Origin: Dichetophora obliterata
Lineage: Eukaryota; Arthropoda; Insecta; Diptera; Sciomyzidae
Length of the DNA stretch: 64,000 nucleotides
Assembly: GCA_963920525.1 (NCBI GenBank)
Contig: OY986438.1
Location: 46,848,288 to 46,912,287, forward strand
Direction of reading: 5' to 3'
The notes below the pieces were generated by a model. The model searched no databases, was not told the origin of the DNA, and worked only from the letters and a program-made list of their open reading frames with translations. Shown here one piece after another: positions 57,681 to 64,000 of this stretch (position 1 is its first letter; each line of letters opens with the position of its first letter). The translations under genes and the position numbers were made by a program.

Positions 57681-60600
57681 GTATAATTACTTTTTAAGTC
57701 CTAATATTTTACACACTTCTGATTTGTTGTTGCATATAACTCATTTCTTTTTAGATAATTTAATTTGTTGGCTTTACCTTGCATTTATTTTTTCTGTAGT
57801 CTATCAACACCATGTTGAAAATTTGTAAATACTTATTTATTATATTTAAAAGACTGTGCCTTACATGTAAAAATTACCTTAAAATAAAATAAAATTAAAT
57901 AAATAAAACAAATATTTATCGAAAATCATACAAGGTCACAATGGTTTCCTAACAGAATACTAGGCTTTTTGGGGCAGAAACTTATATCGAATTGTATAAA
58001 AAACCACAGATACCTAAAACAGGAAATGTAAATAAAAGCAATTTTAGTAAAACAATTAAATAGTTAACCAATTTTTTCCATATTAAATTGCCTAGCTTCG
58101 TTTTTTCTTCATTTTTTTCGTGCCGGTGTTGCCTTAAAAACGGTTGTTTTATTAATTCTCAAAAATATACAAATTTAATTTTTTTCTTATTAATTTCTGT
58201 TATTAAGCATAAAACATTTAGCAAACAAATTTTGTGTAATCGGCCGTTGAAGACTCAGTTATTTACAAATTTAACTATCTGAGGTGTCAGTTTTTATGGA
58301 ACGAATTATTTTTTATTTCCCATAAAATTTTCTGATTTTCTGAAAAATTGATTTCTGGTAAGAGAGTTGCTCACTTATTATCTTTCTTCCTTGCCAAAAA
58401 CTTATTTAATTATTTTTTCCTGAAATTTGGCCATTTATGTCTGTGACTATTGCAGTTATCGCACAGACGACAGTCAGTCAACCAGTTTATCAAGTATGCC
58501 AGCTTGTGATGCAATAATTTCATCACCATTGTTTGTTTGCTCAGCAGCTAAAATAAGCTTAAATGATATTGCAATTGTTTTTTTGTTTCCTTTTAAAATA
58601 GAGAACTTGAGTCCAACCAACACATCGACGAACGCACGTGACAAACTTGGCGTTAAACCATCACAAAATCGATCTACAAGCCAGCTGAAGAAGACTGCAA
58701 AATTTTAATTGAAAATTTAAGCTAAATTTTACAACCTTTGGCTGCTGATGATGCATGCATGCATGGAACTTTGCCCCGAAACACTGGATTTATTTTAATT
58801 TGCATTAGCAGAGGCTGACAGATACTCAAATACACACACACACACACACACACATTTACACATTTCCATATATTTAGTTGCTGGCCGTACAAAATCGTTT
58901 AAATATCGCATATTAAAAACTATAGCTGCAACCAACAGAAACAACAACAACAACAGCAGCAGCAGCAACGACAGCAGCAACAGCAATGAAAACAACTCTA
59001 TGCTGTTGAAATGTAAATCATTTCGCTATGCTAACCATGGCTGCTCATGGCTGCCACTGCAGTGAGTGTCGCTACCTTTTCTATGACGACTACTACTATA
59101 ACTGCACCCTGCAACCCTGGCTGACTCATAAATTTGATGGCTGGCTACAAACGAAAGAACGAACGATGTCTGCAAAGTCAAGTGGTTGAAATTCCAAACC
59201 GTGCACACATACCGCGGAAAACACTCCAGAAAATATGCAAAACAAATGAAAACTTGGCTAAGACGGTTCGAGAGAGAGTTAGAGAGAGACGGTAAGGGAC
59301 GAGACGGGCAACGAGCAGAGTCAGTTTCAGCAACACACACACTCTACCAACAACACTAAGTTCAGCCAGTTCTGCTCAAGTTGCTATGCTCAAGAATGGT
59401 GTGAATTGATTTTATTTTTGCATACAAATCAGCAACAGCAGCATCAGCTACAGAGGAAGCAACACCTGAGGAAGCAGCTCCCAAGAAGATGCTGATGAAA
59501 ATGATTTGCTGATCGTTTGAGACACTCCATCAATTCGTGATTTTTATGAGCAGCCTTTAGGGAGCTCTTTGTGGTATCTGGATGGTGTTGTTGCTGATGT
59601 TGCTGCTATTGTTTTTGCTGATTTTTCAATATTGTTGTGCATTGCAAAAAAAGTCATTTAAACCGTCACCTCATGGGCAAAAAACGAAGCGCGAAGCAAG
59701 AAATAATAAGGGTCCGAGTCTGCTGCTGTTGCTGCTACTCCTGATTTTCCCTCTCAACATGGCAGCTTTTTAGCCTTGCAGCTATTTGCTTGTTGCTGCT
59801 TTTCTTCTTGTTGCTGCTGCTGCTGCCACAGTGGCTAGTTGCCTAGCTGGCTGTTATTTTGACCAGCTCTGCTTGCAGCTTGAACGAATAGCTACTGAAG
59901 AAGCTTGCGCGGTTGCCAAGAGTTCAGTCTGCAGGCTGCCCCAAAACAGAACTTAAGCTAGCTTGTGTTATTGTTGCTTTTTTTTTCTTTGTTCATGGTG
60001 CATGCAAAATTTTCCAAGATTTTCGAATGCAGCTCATAAGGGATTGAGCCAGTGCGCTTTGGCTCTGTCTGCCAGTCTGTCTCTTCAGCAACTTGTTCTT
60101 AGTCGATCTCCATCAGTCAGTCAGTCTGTCTGTCTGTTTGTTTGCTTGTTTGTATGTATGTCTGCATGACTTTCTGTCTGACTAGCTGTCTAGCTTAGAC
60201 TCTAACTTTAGTGCTCTTTAAGGTATGTAAATTAGTTCAAGCTGCGATTCTTTCCACTCTTCTCAGAGGTCATCTGCGTGTTTTGTTGAGTTGTTGTGCA
60301 ATATTTGTGCTGTTGTTTTTTTCTGAAATGCTGCTTTTTTCTTCACTTAAGTTGCACTTGTCACGCTTATTTGATTTGAACTGTGTTTGAGCGGCGAAAA
60401 AAGTATTAAAAATCTTGCTGAATTTTGAGGTTAATAAAAAAAGGCAGAATTTTTTATTTTAAGTAAAGTAGTAAAGTTAGTAAGTAAGTACTGAAGTAAA
60501 GTAAGGTCAAGTATTTAAGTAAATCAAATTTTTATCGTTTTTTTTTTTATTTAAATAATGTAAAAAAAAATATAAATATTACACTGTCGCTACCCCAGCT

Positions 60601-61220
60601 ATTTCAGGCTTACAAAAGAACACTTCACATGTGTATTGCTTTGAGATTGTCTGAGAGCCCAAAGCACCCAGCGGCTTGAGTACGACCTGCAGTTAAGGCC
60701 AATATCGAGACAAAAGTAACAGCAACAACAACAACCAACTACTACAATCAACATCAACAACCAACAACAACAGTTCCAATTAGACCTTTGATCTGTATTC
60801 CTGTTATTGTGCGCATGCCTCCGATAGTGTGTGCACACATGTGCTTAGATGATTATGTGTAGGTGTCATCATCATCGTCATCACCACGATCATCTTCATC
60901 GCCTAACTTTGACTTCTTCAGTCTGCTTCAATTTGTGGTGCGAAAATTTTAATATCAGTTGCGTTACAGTGCTGACCGTCGTTCCACTATGAGAAAGCTT
61001 GTATCTAAATCTTTTTGAAAAATATTTCAGCTTTTATGATAAAGAGTTTATACTAGAGATGGGCGCGTGCAACTTTTTGAGACACGGGCACACACGAACA
61101 CGAAAAATATTTTTCGTACTTTCACGCAAACGCACGAAACTTTGCAAAGTAGCTATGAAAAAGTTACACATATTTTTTAAATTTATGTTTCAACTTAAAA
61201 ATATTGGAATTATTATAACA
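57681..61220. other. Long stretch without a recognised gene
   Basis: A (CA)n run lies at 58,832-58,854. CAGCAG/CAACAA tracts occur at 58.93-59.0, 59.43-59.9 and 60.7-60.78 kb, (TCTG)n/(GTTT)n tracts at 60,113-60,160, and AAGTA-type repeats at 60,463-60,515. Short leucine- or cysteine-rich frames come from these tracts. No exon is supported. Confidence 0.4.
58832..58854. repeat. (CA)n microsatellite
   Basis: An uninterrupted CA run of about 11 units. Confidence 0.9.
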
Positions 61221-61228
61221 TTAACAGA

Positions 61229-61318
61229 TCGATTCTGTGCGTTACCGGTAACAGTAATCTTGTTACTCAAATTCGTTACCGGTCAAAGCAACCGGTATTC
61301 TGTGCACTCGGTAACGCT
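61229..61318. repeat. GTTACCGG motif cluster upstream of the Myb/SANT-like gene
   Basis: ATTCTGTGCGTTACCGGTAAC (from 61,232) is followed by CGTTACCGGTC, AACCGGT and a second ATTCTGTGCACTCGGTAAC (from 61,298). Five GTAAC/GTTAC half-sites lie within 90 bp, 90-180 bp before the start codon. They may be subterminal sites of the element that carries the gene, or a promoter element. Confidence 0.5.
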
Positions 61319-61406
61319 GTCAAACCTCGGAAACTCACCTTATTGAAATGAAGCCCTTTTCTTGCATCATGCAACGCTGTGTGATAGTGTGGTGAAATAA
61401 AAAACA

Positions 61407-62299
61407 ATGGAAAAAGAGAAGTAAGTAAAAATAATTTTGCTTGTTTTGTTAAATATTAAAATAATATTTGCTTTTCTTAGCAGGAAATATGCACGCACTA
61501 CGCCGGCGCAGCTGCGGTTTTATATTACATTCATTCGCAGCCACCCAGAGTTGTTGCAAGGGAAAAATTGCCCCACATCGCCAAATTGCATAAAATTATT
61601 GTGGCAAGAAATTGCAACAAATTTGAATGCGATGTTGGGGCCAACAAGAAGCCCAGATTCTTGGAAAGAGGTAGATACATATATATTACATAATCTTTGC
61701 TATTATAATATTAATACTATTCTATTTCAGGCTTTAAGAAATTGGTGCAAGCAGCTGCAAGCTCGTGCGCGCAAAATTATAATTGAATTATAACTCAGCG
61801 AGTTCGAACAGCAGGCCTTAGAAGCGTTTGGCTTCGCTGCTGTAGAAGGACATTCTGGTGTCACTCTTGGTTTCACGGTAAAACATGATGCACAATATAT
61901 TACATAACCTTTATTTAAATGCATTTTCTTATTTTCAAGGTTTTGACAAACGCTGAAAATGGTCAGCAGCAATCAGCTGAAATCTCGCTGAATCCCACTT
62001 CAATTTGAAGCACACCGATGAGCATTCCGCCCAACCCCTACGAGATCCCGGATGCTGATGTTCCATATACCAGCTTCTGCAACAATGAAGGGTTTGAACC
62101 TCCTCCAACTCGGCGCAACACAAAAACGTTTCGTGAAACAATTCTTGAAACTGTGCAACAGGACATGAAGGAGCGTAAAAAAGAACAGGTTCGGCTAGCA
62201 GAATCTTTGCAGAGCATGGCAAATGGCATAACAACACTAGCAGAAGCCATAAAGGAACTTGCATTTCTGCAGCGTCAGCATCTTTCTCCTAATCAGTGA
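61407..62299 (+). pseudogene. Myb/SANT-like (zeste/Harbinger-associated type) gene, four exons, two in-frame stops
   Basis: Exons 61,407-61,420, 61,484-61,670, 61,731-61,877 and 61,940-62,299 are separated by three short GT-AG introns (GTAAGT...TTAGCAG, GTAGAT...TTTCAG, GTAAAA...TTCAAG). Spliced they give 236 codons in one frame including the final TGA. Residues 6-90 resemble Myb/SANT-like DNA-binding domains: TTPAQLRFYITFIRSHPELL, LWQEIATNLNAM, DSWKE joined to ALRNWCKQLQARARK. Then comes LSEFEQQALEAFGF, a conserved block of this family, and a C-terminal Glu/Gln/Leu-rich helix (about residues 175-230) that may be a coiled coil. TAA at 61,791-61,793 and TGA at 62,006-62,008 interrupt the frame. 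Proteins of this type are DNA-binding partners in PIF/Harbinger-like transposons or host regulators. No nuclease-type transposase is seen nearby. Apart from the two stops everything is intact, so inactivation looks recent. Confidence 0.7.
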
Positions 62300-62513
62300 T
62301 TTCTTTTTTGGAAATTTTGTTTTATAGTCATTTTGTTTTTATGTAAACTATTTTTGTGATAGGAGATTGTGAGACTTTTTTCATATTTTTGTAAGTTAAT
62401 TTAAATGAATTGTTTTGTTTTATTTTCATTATTAAATGAACTGATGTTTTAAGAACCATTTTTTACTTTTGAAGTGAAACTTTTTAGGCGGCGATTTGAT
62501 ACTGAGGGTAAAA

Positions 62514-63540
62514 TCTATATACATATAAAAATGGATGTATGTATGTGGCTATATCACGTATAGACTCCAAAACCGCTGAACCGATCTTTATGAAATTTTC
62601 AGAGAAACTGAAGCCACATCTTGAGAGTGTTCCCGTGAGATTTGGTAATGATTCGATCACAACCAAAAAAAAAGGATATATATCAGACGGTTTCAATCGG
62701 TTGGGTTGTTCATCGGTTGTTCAGATGATTACTGGCGGTAACTGTACAAAAATGAGCGTGGTTGTAATATAAATACGCCCACTTTTTCGAAATCATGGCA
62801 ATTCCGGAGTTCCACACATCTTTATAGTGAAACTTGCTATGTAGGTGCTCCAAGAGGGGCAGTCACGATAGATAAATGTTTTCACGCCCACTTTTACCGC
62901 CCACAAATCCATATCTGTATACATAAAAATGAATCATGATTTGTTCGGATGCTTAAAACTTAAAAACGACTGGACCAAATTAGATACTTCCTTCTACAGG
63001 TTTGTTCGTAATTGCTACGCAAAGGTTTAGGAAAAAATAATGCCACATCCCCTTTTATCGCCCACAAATTAATAAAAATGCTATATTTAAGACGGTTTTG
63101 GTTGTATTAAATTAAAATTTGACAAATAAGTTCGTATGATAACTGTCATTAACTTTAATAAAAACGGGCGTGGTCACACTTCATCTACGGTCTGATTGAG
63201 CTCAACTTTTGTAAGTGGATTTGCTTTGAGTACGAGATGGTTTAAGAAAAAATGCCACACCCCTTTTACCTCCCACAAATATATACAAAATTTGTGTTAT
63301 CAAATAGCTTTAGAGTTATGGGTCGCACAGCTTACAAATTCGGTATTCGACCACAATTTAGACGTACCGTTTCAGTGATGAAATTTTATGGGATTCGGAC
63401 AAGGGGGAGGGGCACCTCCCATGCAACCCAAATTTGCGATATCGAATAGCTTTGAATTTACAGGCCGCACAGCTTTGGAATTCAGTTTTTGACCTCAATT
63501 CACACGTGGCGTTTCACTGCTAACATTCTATTTGAGTTGG
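62514..63540 (+). mobile_element. Helitron fragments (5' end plus tandem body units)
   Basis: TCTATATACATATAAAAATGG at 62,514 is followed by a GTATGTAT tract and CCGCTGAACCGAT, as in the 5' ends of the other two Helitrons. A second 5'-like end (TCTGTATACATAAAAATG) lies near 62,913. From about 63,270 to 63,535 two body units with CCAAATTTGCGATATCGAATAGC and CACAGC blocks match the tandem units of 36,965-37,500. No CTAG hairpin end was found, so the 3' end is missing. Confidence 0.65.
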
Positions 63541-64000
63541 TTGGTCGATCAATTTTAAATATAAAAGTGTTTGAAAAATTCTAAATTTATATAAGTCCTT
63601 AGAACTTACCAATTAACGCACGCTTATATTATGATGATAAGTAACCAAGAGGGGTTCTTCTGCACCTAAAATATACCTACTATACACATATGACAAATGT
63701 CACTTAAATTTATTTTTTCTTTTTAGTTCACGTTTCTTTTAAGTAAAAAAATTTTTTTTAAAAAAAAAGTAAAAAAAAGTTTTTTTAAAAAAGTTTTTAC
63801 TTTTTATTTATTTTAAATTTCTAACCTATTTGTAAAAGTTATCATGTTCAATTTCATTTGTCGATTATTTCAAAATATTTTTTAAGTGGCTTATCATGCT
63901 CTTGCAAAAAACTTTTCAATTATAAAGTGATACTTATACATTGACGAATTATTTCGCCTTCACGAGGTAAGTCTCTGCGTGTTGCAGTTGCTGGTATGTC
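63541..64000. other. A+T-rich window end, nothing recognised
   Basis: Contains alternating A and T homopolymer runs at 63,748-63,800 and no supported gene. Confidence 0.4.

Noticed and set aside
58795..58995. Leucine-rich frame resembling a signal or membrane segment (minus strand)
   Set aside because: It comes from CAG/CAA and CA microsatellites; no conserved gene structure around it.
1..64000. CRISPR arrays, bacterial operons, rRNA genes or viral integrations
   Set aside because: No spacer-repeat arrays, ribosome-binding-site-linked ORFs, rRNA signature or viral protein motifs were recognised; the sequence is that of an insect nuclear genome.

Overview
This window looks like repeat-dense, gene-poor euchromatin of an insect, most likely a higher fly (Brachycera). 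The reasons are the strong A+T bias, abundant CAA/CAG-type microsatellites, spliceosomal introns, and a repeat spectrum typical of flies: CR1/L2-like and RTE LINEs, a LINE with RNase H, mariner, Tc1-like, hAT, piggyBac-like, Transib-like and Harbinger-like elements, and Helitrons. The species cannot be fixed from the sequence. No intact host protein-coding gene can be supported; almost everything recognisable is a transposable element, usually truncated or nested.

Layout. 0-5.4 kb: a GC-rich duplicated unit, a decayed Helitron helicase (about 1.7-2.8 kb) with flanking 100-bp repeats, and A+T-rich filler. 5.45-7.49 kb: minus-strand CR1/L2-like LINE with RT. 9.15-9.35 kb: small TTAA-flanked MITE. 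9.54-12.95 kb: a terminal-inverted-repeat element carrying a non-autonomous Helitron and a 5'-truncated RNase H LINE with a 15-bp target-site duplication (TSD). 18.0-18.5 kb: hAT MITE. 25.36-28.02 kb: a 2.66-kb (AAAAAT)n array. 33.7-34.3 kb: a 298-bp tandem duplication, each half carrying a tRNA-like Pol III unit. 36.77-37.57 kb: a Helitron whose empty site can be read directly. 39.2-39.8 kb: RTE fragment with TSD. 39.97-44.35 kb: a second CR1/L2-like LINE that hosts a nest: an unclassified TIR element, in it a hAT element with perfect 8-bp TSD, in that a piggyBac-like MITE, and separately an RTE insertion. 44.75-45.19 kb: Harbinger-like MITE. 45.5-47.6 kb: dead mariner split by a Transib-like element with CGTCG TSD, followed by a 40-bp minisatellite. 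50.7-52.9 kb: third LINE copy with inserted repeats and a third tRNA-like unit. 53.2-54.8 kb: Tc1-like element with roughly 210-bp inverted repeats and a 71-bp intron. 54.8-57.7 kb: a foldback-like palindrome with a dispersed repeat at its centre, itself split by a 1.33-kb structured non-coding insert with a 12-bp TSD. 61.4-62.3 kb: a four-exon Myb/SANT-like gene that stays in frame for 236 codons but has two in-frame stops. 62.5-63.5 kb: Helitron fragments.

The long stretches between (12.96-18.0, 19.4-25.4, 28.0-33.7, 34.3-36.7, 47.8-50.7 and 57.7-61.2 kb) show no convincing exon. Several are rich in CAA/CAG tracts and are slightly less A+T-biased, as in fly introns or intergenic regulatory DNA, so the window could be part of a large intron or intergenic interval. 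The elements do not form a pathway. The value of the window is that many insertions keep their junctions, so orders of insertion and target preferences can be read directly.
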